A program made the translations under genes and the position numbers. Source: Hydrogenovibrio sp. JE_KL2 (GTDB lineage Bacteria; Pseudomonadota; Gammaproteobacteria; Thiomicrospirales; Thiomicrospiraceae). From it: a stretch of 64,000 nt of DNA. The notes under the pieces were generated by a model, which was given only the letters and a program-made list of their open reading frames with translations, made no database searches and was not told the origin of the DNA. The stretch's first letter is position 1. Each line of letters starts with the position of its first letter. Location: the NCBI RefSeq assembly GCF_009296185.1, contig NZ_WBJR01000002.1:1-64000 (forward strand). The letters run 5' to 3'. Below are positions 56,055 through 64,000 of the stretch, in pieces.

Positions 56055-56789
56055 TTAAATTAATGGACAAAAATCATCATGATTAAAGGGAATAAAATTT
56101 TCTGGCCACAAAGCTCTAAACTTACATAAAAGCTTTAATTGTTCCGGTGCATATGAATTTACTTTTTCTACAGTAACAATGTCATCTAAAGGATTAGATT
56201 TATTTAAAATCTCTACAAAGTCTTTAGCGAAGAATTTTGGGCAATAACCTACAAACTCAACCGGGTCTTTAGTCCTTAACAGAATTGCATCATTATCTCT
56301 TTCATTTTGTCGATCAAAAGCTAGATACAACTTTTCTCCCTTAGACAATCTATCAACTCTATCTAAAAAATGTGGAGCTAAATGTCTTGTTCCATGAGTA
56401 AAAAATAAAACTTCATAAAATCCATCCCTATTTTCCGGTACAGGGTATAGCTGAACATTATCCGTAACTCTGATTCCACCAGTTCTTGCTAACTCTTCAA
56501 ACTCAGAATAATTTTCTTCTGTCATATCTAACCATTCAAGAAAATCTCCCCTATCCGGTCTGGATTTATTTAAAACTCTATTTTGAAACAAAGGAAATAA
56601 CGTATCTGACTGGTACTTTTGATCAAATTTTGACATCCCTGAAAAGCCTATAAAGCCGTGAACTTCTGCTTTTTCAGCGCCTCTTGTATAAACAAACTTA
56701 TATGCATTTTGTTCCTGTTTTAAGCGGCCAACGACAAACCACTCTCTATTAGACGGTGATTGCCAAGTCAAAACCAATTCTTTACACAT
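56055..56789 (-). CDS. HipS-like/HIRAN protein, putative antitoxin of the adjacent Hip kinase
   Basis: 244 aa, AT-rich gene. Residues 1 to about 120 resemble the N-terminal subdomain of HipA (HipS-like): VVGRL at about 19-23, the strand YKFVY, then LFPLFQN...RPDRGDF and FEELARTGG...VQLYP, which match HipA's order of F-x-x-F-x-N, R-x-x and G-R-x-x-x-A-V-x-L-x-P. Residues about 130-195 look like a HIRAN domain (GEKLYLAFDRQNERDNDAIL, FVGYCPKFFAKDF), a fold that in eukaryotic HLTF binds DNA ends. It follows the kinase gene by 14 bp with an AAGGA ribosome site. A role as antitoxin is inferred from HipBST, where HipS neutralises HipT. Confidence 0.75.
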   Translation of the reverse strand: MCKELVLTWQSPSNREWFVVGRLKQEQNAYKFVYTRGAEKAEVHGFIGFSGMSKFDQKYQSDTLFPLFQNRVLNKSRPDRGDFLEWLDMTEENYSEFEELARTGGIRVTDNVQLYPVPENRDGFYEVLFFTHGTRHLAPHFLDRVDRLSKGEKLYLAFDRQNERDNDAILLRTKDPVEFVGYCPKFFAKDFVEILNKSNPLDDIVTVEKVNSYAPEQLKLLCKFRALWPENFIPFNHDDFCPLI

Positions 56790-56803
56790 AATTTTAAAGT
56801 TCC

Positions 56804-57700
56804 TTACAAATACTCAAGGATGTGACCACGATTAATTTGCAACATTTTTAACGTAAATTCTTTCTCTATTTCTGACATCCAATCATGTGGAAAGATATCC
56901 AACACACTTATCAGGAAATCATCAGAAACAGACATTATTTTTTTTGCCCAAAACTCTGCGGCAAAGCTATAGTGCTTAAAACAATAAGCTAAAACATCAC
57001 TATTTTTAAGCCTTTTACTATCTAAACCATGAAACGGTGTAATAGAACGCCCTAAGAAAAACTCTATCGTATAATTTTTATCTTTGGTTTTTAATCTTTC
57101 TAGCCTTTTATCTAAAGGCTCCCTACAGGCTAAACTTGATGCATGATCATAAGTTGGCGCCAATGATAATTGATTTTCTCCACGAAGCAATCCCCAGTTT
57201 TCATCATGTCGATCTTGGTTTGCAATCAAAAAATCAAATATCAAATATCCAACAAAAATTTCTGCTGGCCGCAATAATGGGTGAAGCGTGATAAACTCAT
57301 CGTTGTGTCCATACATAGACTCCAGAATAACAAGTGATGTCGCCAACTTATAATCTTTTCTTTTCCAAAATGAAACATCTGCATATGTGGAATTTAACCT
57401 TGAAAATAATTCATTCCCGGTAACTAATCTTTGAGTCCTACTAACAAATGATGGGGTAACGACCCCTTTTTTTTCTTTATAAATTGCGGGAAAATATTCT
57501 GCAGCTGGAAGCCCTATTTTTCTTGCTAATTCTGAAGCTACAAGCTCTGCCCAATTCTCGCCTTGGATTTTCCCTTCCTTGAACAAAATAGGGGCATCTG
57601 GATCTCCATACCAAAATTTATATTTAGTGCCTTGATGCTCAATATTTTTTGGGTTATGAACTTCTATAACACTAAATTCTTCCAATAAGCTGACAATCAA
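56804..57700 (-). CDS. HipA-family (HipT-like) serine/threonine kinase, putative toxin
   Basis: 298 aa, AT-rich. The core HipA kinase site is intact: a nucleotide-binding Lys near 41 (ILFKEGK), the catalytic loop DRHDENWG (Asp163, His165, Asn168) and the metal-binding PTYDHASSL (Asp185). It lacks the N-terminal HipA subdomain, which the next gene appears to supply, as in split HipS/HipT systems; the size is like H. pylori CtkA. The start is a TTG at 57698-57700 with a GGAGA ribosome site 5 bases upstream. Substrate unknown (HipA targets GltX, HipT TrpS). No HipB-type DNA-binding gene is present. Confidence 0.85.
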   Translation of the reverse strand: MIVSLLEEFSVIEVHNPKNIEHQGTKYKFWYGDPDAPILFKEGKIQGENWAELVASELARKIGLPAAEYFPAIYKEKKGVVTPSFVSRTQRLVTGNELFSRLNSTYADVSFWKRKDYKLATSLVILESMYGHNDEFITLHPLLRPAEIFVGYLIFDFLIANQDRHDENWGLLRGENQLSLAPTYDHASSLACREPLDKRLERLKTKDKNYTIEFFLGRSITPFHGLDSKRLKNSDVLAYCFKHYSFAAEFWAKKIMSVSDDFLISVLDIFPHDWMSEIEKEFTLKMLQINRGHILEYL

Positions 57701-57720
57701 TATTTCTCCAAAAACAGGCT

Positions 57721-57764
57721 TTTAAATTTATATTTGTTGAGCTTAACAGTTTTTAAATTTATAG
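57721..57764 (-). promoter_or_regulatory. Direct AT-rich repeats upstream of the Hip kinase
   Basis: TTTAAATTTATA occurs at 57721-57732 and 57752-57763 (31 bp apart, about three helix turns). On the reverse strand each gives TATAAATTTAAA, so the proximal copy may contain the -10 box, and the pair looks like an operator for autoregulation. The rest of the gap to 57853 shows no gene. Confidence 0.45.
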
Positions 57765-57853
57765 TAAAAAATATTCCCACGTAGCGACCTAGTCGACTGA
57801 GTCTTTCTTGTTGCGTTTTTATTTAATATCGCAATTGAAAAGGCTTTATTTAT

Positions 57854-58510
57854 ATGTCCGGTTTCCGTATCCGTTATCAAACCATTGAATTCGATGTATT
57901 CGATATTCATGTCCGCAGTCTGAAAGACAACCAACAATTTTATGATCCGTTCGGTGAAGCGGAAGGCATGGGGATTTCTTCAGCCCAGTGGCCGATATTC
58001 GGTGTGCTCTGGCCTGCTAGCATAGTGCTGGCAAACGAGATGGAGCATTTCGATATTAAAGGGAAACGGATTTTAGAGGTCGGTTGTGGATTAGGGCTTT
58101 CGAGCTTGTTGTTGAATGCGCGCCATGCGGATATTACGGCAACGGACATTCACCCGCAGGCAGGCAAGTTTCTGGTGGAAAATGCTCGGCTTAATCAGGA
58201 AAAAGAGATTCCGTTTTTAACCACAGATTGGAATGAAGAAAACTCTGGTCTAGGTTACTTTGACCTGATTATCGGCTCGGACTTGCTTTATGAAACCAAT
58301 CATATCGAGCTGTTGTCTCAGTTTATCGATCGCCACGCCAACCCGTCTGCCGAAGTGATTTTGGTAGACCCCGGTCGCGGCAACCATGCCAAATTCAGCA
58401 AGGAAATGGTGGCAAAGGGTTTCAGCCATAGCCAGCAAAAGCTGGATGCGCAACAGCAGGCAAGCCTAGCCACCGAATTCAAAGGCGTTATCCTAAACTA
58501 TCGCCGATAG
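57854..58510 (+). CDS. Class I SAM-dependent methyltransferase (protein-methyltransferase-like)
   Basis: The 218-aa protein has SAM motif I ILEVGCGLGLSSLLL (about residues 73-87), motif II TATDIHP and a DLIIGSDLLYE motif IV. This arrangement resembles the METTL21/nicotinamide N-methyltransferase-like group that often modifies proteins; the substrate is unknown. Its base composition returns to that of the core genome compared with the Hip operon next to it. Confidence 0.85.
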   Translation: MSGFRIRYQTIEFDVFDIHVRSLKDNQQFYDPFGEAEGMGISSAQWPIFGVLWPASIVLANEMEHFDIKGKRILEVGCGLGLSSLLLNARHADITATDIHPQAGKFLVENARLNQEKEIPFLTTDWNEENSGLGYFDLIIGSDLLYETNHIELLSQFIDRHANPSAEVILVDPGRGNHAKFSKEMVAKGFSHSQQKLDAQQQASLATEFKGVILNYRR

Positions 58511-58537
58511 AGCTCATGCCTCATAGAACCTCGTTAT

Positions 58538-58556
58538 CCCCAACCTGGCAGATTTT
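58538..58556 (+). repeat. Dispersed motif copy, single
   Basis: Exact consensus CCCCAACCTGGCAGATTTT, + orientation, 28 bp after the methyltransferase stop. The rest of 58511-58645 shows nothing else. Confidence 0.9.
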
Positions 58557-58645
58557 CATAACCAAATTTCAGATGTCGTTTTTCTTCAATAAATCCACTT
58601 AACGAGTGCCTAACATAAATCCTGTGTAACAACAGGAGGCACACT

Positions 58646-59113
58646 ATGACTAATCGCATCAACTACGCAGCTATTTCTCCAAAAGCGATTGAAATCCTGC
58701 ATCAACAAGAGGCGTACCTACGCCAGCAGTTCAAACAAAGCGAAACGGTTCCGGTCATCACTTGGGAGCTGGTAAAGCTGAGAGTCTCGCAAATCAACCA
58801 ATGTGCTTTTTGCATTGACATGCACAGCAAAGATACGTTGCTGCTTGGTGAAACCGCAGAGCGCATTTATGGCTTGAGTGCGTGGCGCGATATGCCGCTC
58901 TACTCGGCACGTGAGAAGGCGGCCTTGGATTGGGCGGAATTGGTGTCATCGGGTCAACCGATTTCCGACGAGCGTTACCAACAGGCACTGGATAGCTTTG
59001 GCGAACAAAGTCTGGTAGATTTAACTATCGCCATCAATGCGATCAACAGTTGGAATCGCATCGTGAAAGTGTTTAAACCGGAGGTTGGACGCTATCAGCC
59101 CAGCAAAAAATAA
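58646..59113 (+). CDS. AhpD-like/carboxymuconolactone decarboxylase family protein
   Basis: The 155-aa all-helical protein has the redox motif CAFCIDMHS (Cys53, Cys56, His60), as in AhpD-like alkylhydroperoxidases. It likely acts on peroxides or in thiol-redox chemistry; the true substrate is not evident. A strong ribosome site (AGGAGG) precedes the ATG. The AraC regulator gene overlaps its 3' end by 29 bp, which links the two. Confidence 0.9.
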   Translation: MTNRINYAAISPKAIEILHQQEAYLRQQFKQSETVPVITWELVKLRVSQINQCAFCIDMHSKDTLLLGETAERIYGLSAWRDMPLYSAREKAALDWAELVSSGQPISDERYQQALDSFGEQSLVDLTIAINAINSWNRIVKVFKPEVGRYQPSKK

Positions 59114-59870
59114 CCTTCCATCAAAAAGCTTTTCTTTGAGGTTGTTTCAACCTCAAGGAAAGCTGTCGCCTTTTGTGCAAGGCATCTGGTCTTTTTCCGT
59201 GCCTGCCGAAAGTGCATCACCTCAAACACAATGGCTACCGGCAGATGCCTGTAGCAGTATTCTTTTCAATCTGACTGAAAACATTGTTATGGATGGGGCG
59301 CTGTTTACGGAAAAAGTGATTCTGTCGCCGGTTGAAACCCGATCTCACGCCAAAACTTGGCAACCGGGTACTCAGTTGGCAGGCGTGAGATTTTATCCCG
59401 GTGTGGGTTTCGGTATTTTCGGCGAGCTATATGACCAGCCGCTTGGCTTGCAGGAAAGTGACTTAAATACTGAACTCAAAGCTCTGCACCACGCCTTGGC
59501 GAAAAGTCCAAATCACTTTTCCCGCATCATTCGCCTGTATCGTTGGTTGGAGGGTTTGGATTTAACACAAACTGCGAGATTATCAGAAGACGCCCAATCT
59601 CAAATGACTATCAGTCAACGCCAGCAGGAAAGACGCTTTCGTAAACTACTCGGCATCACACCCAAACATTACCAGCGCATTGCACGCATCCGCCGAGTAC
59701 AAACCAACCTGAAACGCCAACCGAATGTAGAACTGTCCGAACTGGCTTTGGCGCATGGGTTTTCCGATCAGGCACACATGACCCGCGAATTTAAACAGAT
59801 CGTTCGCATCACACCAAACCAATATCGGCGCCTCGTCAGCACTAATAATGGTAACGATCTCAAAGGCTAA
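59085..59870 (+). CDS. AraC-family transcriptional regulator
   Basis: About 261 aa if starting at the TTG at 59085, which overlaps the preceding gene; the exact start is uncertain. The N-terminal part (to about residue 150) has the DUF6597-like start LSPFVQGIWSFSVP. The C-terminal part has the two AraC helix-turn-helices (RRFRKLLGITPKHYQRIARI and LAHGFSDQAHMTREFKQIVRI). It probably regulates the AhpD-like gene with which it is co-transcribed. Confidence 0.88.
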   Translation: MDAISPAKNNLPSKSFSLRLFQPQGKLSPFVQGIWSFSVPAESASPQTQWLPADACSSILFNLTENIVMDGALFTEKVILSPVETRSHAKTWQPGTQLAGVRFYPGVGFGIFGELYDQPLGLQESDLNTELKALHHALAKSPNHFSRIIRLYRWLEGLDLTQTARLSEDAQSQMTISQRQQERRFRKLLGITPKHYQRIARIRRVQTNLKRQPNVELSELALAHGFSDQAHMTREFKQIVRITPNQYRRLVSTNNGNDLKG

Positions 59871-59946
59871 ATTTTCCCTTAACCCAAGATTTAGCTCTTA
59901 TAATTGAGTCTTTAAAATCCCCACATAAACTATTCTGGATCACCCC

Positions 59947-60870
59947 ATGCAAACCACCACGCAAAATAATCGTTTAGCCTATCTTTTACTGATACTCACC
60001 ACCTTGTTCTGGGCGGGTAATTTCGTGCTGGCGCGTGCGGTGCATGCGAGTGTACCGCCGATTGGATTGGCGTTTTGGCGCTGGGCAGCAGTGGCGGTTT
60101 TCATTATCCCTTGGGCGTGGAAAGACCTGAAACAGCAATGGCCGTTGATGCGCCAGCATCCCGGACTGATGATTTTTTATGGCGTATTCAGTGTCGGCGC
60201 GTTTAACACTCTGGTGTATATCGGCTTGCAGACTACTACTGCGGTCAATGCATTATTGTTGCTGTCGGCAGGACCGGTGTTCATCATGCTGTTGTCAGCC
60301 ATCCTGCTGGGACATGGACTTAAAATTTTTCAGGTTCTGGGGTTGATTGTTTCCGCTGCGGGGGTGTTGTTGGTACTGACTCATGGCGACCTCTCCAACC
60401 TGACCGATTTGGAGAGCGACCCCGGTGTACTTTGGGTGTTGGGCGGAGTTATCAGTTGGGCGCTCTATTCTGTGTTACTCCACAACAAGCCGGCGGGCAT
60501 TGGTGGCAGTGGCTTTTTTGCGATGACGGTGATTATCGGTGTCGTCGGACTGTTGCCTTTTTATCTGATGGAAACCTTTGTGCAAAACCGCCCGGTTCAT
60601 GTTGATATGAACTTGGTGCTCATCGTGGCTTATGTAGCGGTTTTTGCCTCTATCCTCGCATATTTGTTTTGGAATAAGGCGGTGGAATTAATCGGTGCCA
60701 ACCGCTCCAGCCCGTTTATCCATTTGATACCGGCTTTTGGTTTGGTGCTGTCGGTCATTTTCCTTGGCGAGCAGATCACCACCTCCGGCTTTTTGGGGCT
60801 GGCGCTGATTTTTATCGGTTTGGTGATTGCAGCCGGAAAACTGCGATCACACAAGAACAAGGTGCCCTAA
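59947..60870 (+). CDS. EamA/DMT-family transporter
   Basis: The 307-aa protein has ten predicted transmembrane helices in two EamA repeats (FWAGNFVLARAVHASVPPIGLAFWRW in the first; VAVFASILAYLFWNKAVELIGANRSSPF in the second). The family exports amino acids or metabolites; the substrate is unknown. Confidence 0.9.
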   Translation: MQTTTQNNRLAYLLLILTTLFWAGNFVLARAVHASVPPIGLAFWRWAAVAVFIIPWAWKDLKQQWPLMRQHPGLMIFYGVFSVGAFNTLVYIGLQTTTAVNALLLLSAGPVFIMLLSAILLGHGLKIFQVLGLIVSAAGVLLVLTHGDLSNLTDLESDPGVLWVLGGVISWALYSVLLHNKPAGIGGSGFFAMTVIIGVVGLLPFYLMETFVQNRPVHVDMNLVLIVAYVAVFASILAYLFWNKAVELIGANRSSPFIHLIPAFGLVLSVIFLGEQITTSGFLGLALIFIGLVIAAGKLRSHKNKVP

Positions 60871-60896
60871 AACGTCTAGACAGACGACTTGCTAAA

Positions 60897-61838
60897 TCAC
60901 TCAAACTGAAGGGTTTCAAAAATCCACATGGCGTTTTTTGCACCGATACTGTCCAACTGCTTTAAATAGTTGAATCGGCTTTGGTCGATTTTACCCGCAG
61001 CTATCATATCTTCGTCATTGGCAACAAGTTGGCGTACCTTATCTCGCAAAAACACCAAATAATCATAGGTGTCACGTTTTGCCAAAGCCAAATCTCCCGC
61101 ATGTCCGTGACCTGGCACAACCATTTTCGGTTTGAACGCAGCCATGGCGTTAAAGGTAGCAATCCAACCGTTCACGTCTTTGGTGTACTGTATGCCCAAT
61201 GCACGGTCATTAAAAACCATGTCTCCGACAAAAGCGATCTTTTGAGAAGGCATCCATACAAAACTGTTTCCAAAGGTATGCGCCGTTCCTTCATGATAAA
61301 GCTCGAATTTGACGCCATCCAGCTTTAACGCAAGATGTTTTTTGAAGGTATGATCAGCATAAACACATTGAGTACCTTCAATCCCCTTTTTGCCAATAAA
61401 GCCTTCCATCATAGAAAATTGCTGATTGCATCCAGATTTCTGGTCTGTTTCCGCACGTGCGCTGGTATAAATTACCGCGCCCATTTTCTTAAAATAACTA
61501 TTCCCTAACCAACGATGATCCTGACTTCCGGTATTCACTACCCATTTCACAGGCTTGTTCGTCAAGCCTTGAATTGTTTTGGCAATCGCTTTAGCACCTA
61601 GATAAGACCCCCCCGAGTCAACCAACAAAACACCTGTTTTCAAAATGACAACACCATAGGTTGCATTGTTACCCAGGTTTTGCGGACTACGTTGTGTCAT
61701 GTCGCCGACAAGCGCATACACATTGTCGCTGACCTTTTGAATCTCAAACCCATTCTGTTGTTGTATTGCGGCTTCACTGGCTTGAGTAGCCATGCAAAAC
61801 AGCACTCCGATAAGCGCAATCATTTTCCACTTAAACAT
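60897..61838 (-). CDS. Exported metallo-beta-lactamase-fold protein with altered metal motif
   Basis: The 313-aa protein has an N-terminal signal peptide (residues 1 to about 23). The MBL fold is recognisable from VLLVDSGGS, the downstream HEGTAHTFGNSFVW, the FVGDMVF Asp and PGHGHAGD. The usual HxHxDH motif is replaced by NTGSQDHRWLGN (about residues 102-113), so part of the zinc site is missing or different. It resembles periplasmic MBL proteins found near sulfur or quinoprotein genes; the function is unknown. A near-palindrome ATGATTTAGATCAT (61908-61921) and a hairpin lie upstream. Confidence 0.85.
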   Translation of the reverse strand: MFKWKMIALIGVLFCMATQASEAAIQQQNGFEIQKVSDNVYALVGDMTQRSPQNLGNNATYGVVILKTGVLLVDSGGSYLGAKAIAKTIQGLTNKPVKWVVNTGSQDHRWLGNSYFKKMGAVIYTSARAETDQKSGCNQQFSMMEGFIGKKGIEGTQCVYADHTFKKHLALKLDGVKFELYHEGTAHTFGNSFVWMPSQKIAFVGDMVFNDRALGIQYTKDVNGWIATFNAMAAFKPKMVVPGHGHAGDLALAKRDTYDYLVFLRDKVRQLVANDEDMIAAGKIDQSRFNYLKQLDSIGAKNAMWIFETLQFE

Positions 61839-61907
61839 AGCCTTCTTCCCCTTAGCATTATGGTGCTTTATTTGGCACTATCTTAGCCCCAAGGGGCTGA
61901 AAGTGAT

Positions 61908-61921
61908 ATGATTTAGATCAT
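61908..61921. promoter_or_regulatory. Degenerate FNR-like palindrome
   Basis: ATGATTTAGATCAT matches TTGAT-N4-ATCAA except at both outer bases, about 70 bp upstream of the MBL-fold gene. Next to it at 61885-61898 is the perfect palindrome AGCCCCAAGGGGCT. Confidence 0.35.
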
Positions 61922-62005
61922 TAATTTATCCAATATTTTTGCCTACTATTCAGGCGTTCTCACGACAGAAAAAGAGAACGGAAACAAACCTAAACAAGAC
62001 ACATC

Positions 62006-62428
62006 ATGATGTTAAGACTTTCCACCGGACAAATCATTCCAGAATCCGAAATCACATGGCATGCCATGCGCGCGCAGGGTGCTGGTGGACAAAATGTCAA
62101 TAAGGTGGAAACTGCGATTCATCTGCGTTTCGACATTAAGGCTTCGTCTTTGCCGGAAGACTTCAAGCTGCGTTTGCTGAGAAAATCCGACCGACGCATT
62201 ACCAAAGATGGCGTGATTATCATCAAGGCTCAATCTCACCGTACGCAAGCCGCAAACAAAGAAGAGGCACTACAACGATTACAGGCTATATTAGAAGAGT
62301 CTGCAGTGCGACCCAAAACACGCATACCGACTCGACCAAGCAAAAGCGCACGCCTTAAACGAGTGGATGAGAAAAAACAACGCGGTCAAATTAAAAATCT
62401 TCGGCAACGTGTGCGCCATGACGATTAA
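62006..62428 (+). CDS. arfB: Alternative ribosome-rescue factor ArfB (YaeJ)
   Basis: Peptidyl-tRNA hydrolase that frees stalled ribosomes. The 140-aa protein has the catalytic GGQ in AQGAGGQNVNKVETA (about residues 27-29) and a basic C-terminal tail (KSARLKRVDEKKQRGQIKNL) that enters the mRNA channel. Two adjacent ATGs make the start uncertain by one codon. The identification is firm by size and motif. Confidence 0.93.
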   Translation: MMLRLSTGQIIPESEITWHAMRAQGAGGQNVNKVETAIHLRFDIKASSLPEDFKLRLLRKSDRRITKDGVIIIKAQSHRTQAANKEEALQRLQAILEESAVRPKTRIPTRPSKSARLKRVDEKKQRGQIKNLRQRVRHDD

Positions 62429-62460
62429 AATAGAGACATTCGATACTAATAAATAAAAAT

Positions 62461-63249
62461 ATGACTGATTCCAGACCTATTGGCGTATTTGATTCCGGCA
62501 TTGGCGGCTTGCCGATTGCCCAAAAAATCCGAGAATTACTCCCGAACGAAAACATCCTTTATGTCGCGGACACGGCTTACGCGCCCTATGGCGAAAAGAC
62601 TGAAGACACCATTTTGCAACGCTCTTTAGCGGTGGTGGATTTTCTGATTTCCCAAGATGTCAAAGCCATCGTCGTCGCCTGCAACACCGCGACCATGGTT
62701 AGCATCAAAACCCTGCGTGAAAGATACGACCTGCCGTTTATCGGCGTGGAACCGGGCGTCAAACCTGCCGCCATTCACACCAAAACGGGCGTGATTGGCG
62801 TATTGGCAACCGAAAAAACCCTCACCAGCCATGCGTTTGATGCGCTGGCAAAACGCGTGGCGGGCAATGCCCATATGGAAATCCAGCCCTCGCCCAAGCT
62901 GGTGCGCTTGGTCGAAGCGCTGCAACTAAATGATGAAGCCGCCACGCAAGCGGTGGAAGAATATGTGCATCCGCTTATCAACAAAGGCGCTGACACCATT
63001 ATCCTCGGTTGCACGCACTTTGCGCACTTGGCGCCCGTGATTGAAAAGGTAGCGGGCGAAAAAGTTTCCGTCATCAGCACCGAACTGGCGGTTGCCAAAG
63101 AAGTTGCCAGACGCTTGAGGAATGAAGCCCTTTTGTCGGCACGAACCGCAACAGGTACCACCGAGTTTTTCAGCAATGGCGACATGGCGCTTTTCCAACA
63201 GCAAATCCAATATCTTTGGGGAGCAGACGCGCAAGCACAAAGCTTTTAA
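62461..63249 (+). CDS. murI: Glutamate racemase
   Basis: Makes D-glutamate for peptidoglycan. The 262-aa protein has the two catalytic cysteines, Cys74 in VVACNTAT and Cys184 in ILGCTHFAHL, the N-terminal GVFDSGIGGLPIA and the segment YVADTAYAPYGEK. It lies 32 bp after arfB. Confidence 0.96.
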   Translation: MTDSRPIGVFDSGIGGLPIAQKIRELLPNENILYVADTAYAPYGEKTEDTILQRSLAVVDFLISQDVKAIVVACNTATMVSIKTLRERYDLPFIGVEPGVKPAAIHTKTGVIGVLATEKTLTSHAFDALAKRVAGNAHMEIQPSPKLVRLVEALQLNDEAATQAVEEYVHPLINKGADTIILGCTHFAHLAPVIEKVAGEKVSVISTELAVAKEVARRLRNEALLSARTATGTTEFFSNGDMALFQQQIQYLWGADAQAQSF

Positions 63250-63268
63250 TGCATGGTAAGGTGCCCTA

Positions 63269-63286
63269 CCCAACCTGGCAGATTTT
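63269..63286 (+). repeat. Dispersed motif copy, single
   Basis: CCCAACCTGGCAGATTTT, + orientation, 19 bp after the murI stop. The remaining gap to 63455 is AT-rich with no other clear feature. Confidence 0.9.
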
Positions 63287-63455
63287 GCAAGTGAGAAGAC
63301 GTATATGTCTAACTCAAGAAAAGCATTCTTGCTGATTCGACAACAATGAATTCTCTAAATATAAACAAAAACGCAAAAGTGTCTTGCTAAAATCCTAAGA
63401 ACTAAAACGCGAAAATACGCGCAGTCATCCCAGTTTCAAACCTAAGGAGTCAAAC

Positions 63456-64000
63456 GTGGATACCTATAGCAAGCTCAGCAAACAAACTATTTTTCTTCAC
63501 TGGGTGGTCGCCACCTTTATGATCGCTCTCTTGGCAGTCGGTGTGTATATGCACGAGACCAAGAGTTTCTTTTTATACTCCTGGCACAAGTCTTTTGGGG
63601 TGTTGATTGTAGTATTTGTGGTTTGGCGTATTGTCAACCGTATGAAAAACGGCTGGTTGGAGCCAGTCAGACAATACACGCCGGTTGAAATCACTCTATC
63701 GAAAATTGTGCATTGGTTGTTGATTATCGGCACTATCCTGATGCCTATTTCCGGGATGATGATGTCTGGTCTGGGCGGTTACGGTATTCCGTTCTTCGGC
63801 TTAGAACTGGTCGCACCCAACCCAAACCCTGACGACCCGACTAAAATGATTCCGTTGAATGCCCCTTTGGCTCAAGCAGGTAAAGTGGTTCACAGTTTGG
63901 CGGGGGATATTTTGATTGGGGCGGTTGCACTGCATATTGCCGGTGCGTTGAAGCACCACTTCATCGATAAGGACAACACTCTGAACCGTATGAAGGGCGC
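63456..64000 (+). CDS. Cytochrome b561 family protein, partial
   Basis: The gene runs past the window edge; I read it from the sequence. The GTG start at 63456-63458 has an AAGGAG ribosome site 6 bases upstream, and 181 codons are open to the edge. Four hydrophobic helices carry histidines in the places expected for two haems b (IFLHWVV, YSWHKSFG, IVHWLLI and VVHSLAGD, then ALHIAGALKHH). This matches bacterial cytochrome b561/YodB-like proteins that move electrons between quinol and periplasmic acceptors; the partner is not in view. Confidence 0.9.
   Translation, partial: MDTYSKLSKQTIFLHWVVATFMIALLAVGVYMHETKSFFLYSWHKSFGVLIVVFVVWRIVNRMKNGWLEPVRQYTPVEITLSKIVHWLLIIGTILMPISGMMMSGLGGYGIPFFGLELVAPNPNPDDPTKMIPLNAPLAQAGKVVHSLAGDILIGAVALHIAGALKHHFIDKDNTLNRMKG

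Noticed and set aside
60861-60870. GGTGCCCTA at the end of the EamA gene, and again near 63262, like the MITE tip
   Set aside because: Only 9 bases match, with no second end or target duplication nearby; not enough for a MITE fragment.

Overview
The window looks like a chromosomal segment of a microaerophilic, probably chemolithoautotrophic gammaproteobacterium of the Hydrogenovibrio/Thiomicrospira type. This is inferred from gene content, not from a database match. The signs are gammaproteobacterial gene orders (rhodanese-grxC-secB-gpsA; hisBHAF-hisE-hinT-tatABC; comF beside bioB-bioF-bioH-bioC), a complete cbb3 oxidase operon with its assembly genes, and a glycolate-salvage block of the kind RuBisCO-using organisms carry. 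I see no tRNA, rRNA or CRISPR array. A strong stable-RNA-like promoter at the left edge points out of the window.

Layout. 1-7,100: tyrS, a class 1B-type pyrD, trmL, the rhodanese-grxC-secB-gpsA operon and gpmI. 7,100-13,260: gltBD with a clear sigma70 promoter and terminator. 13,260-15,450: a c-di-GMP pair (EAL-HDOD protein and membrane diguanylate cyclase). 15,600-22,130: class V aminotransferase (reverse strand), then glcD-glcE-glcF-fhs, a likely 2-phosphoglycolate/C1 salvage module. 22,115-30,900: ccoNOQP, a 48-aa membrane protein I identify here, then ccoG-ccoH-ccoI-ccoS, with FNR-like boxes and several hairpins between transcription units. 31,150-36,710: histidine genes, hinT and tatABC (TatC with a long acidic tail). 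36,740-40,100: an exported thioredoxin-fold protein gene broken by one in-frame TAG, a Zn-peptidase and comF. 40,146-40,406: a 261-bp MITE-like element with about 33-bp inverted ends and a 4-bp target duplication. 40,500-44,650: biotin genes. 44,700-52,860: a large PAS chemoreceptor, the TIGR03545/TIGR03546 pair, a LuxR-type HTH remnant and priA. 52,900-55,250: pxpABC (5-oxoprolinase).

The accessory part is 55,250-57,850: a CatB-type acetyltransferase, a decayed second copy of the pxpC 3' end, and an AT-rich two-gene operon coding a HipA-family Ser/Thr kinase (HipT-like) and a partner with a HipS-like N-terminal part and a C-terminal HIRAN domain. This is a candidate toxin-antitoxin or defence module and the most interesting locus here. 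The right end is ordinary: methyltransferase, AhpD-like protein with AraC regulator, EamA exporter, MBL-fold protein, arfB, murI, and a cytochrome b561 gene cut by the window edge.

Across the whole window runs a dispersed 18-19-bp motif, CCCCAACCTGGCAGATTTT (11 copies). Seven are singles, all reading the same way on the + strand and three of them inside coding sequences. Two are inverted pairs that form terminator-like hairpins between convergent genes. It behaves like an uptake-signal-like or other genome-wide DNA-level motif.
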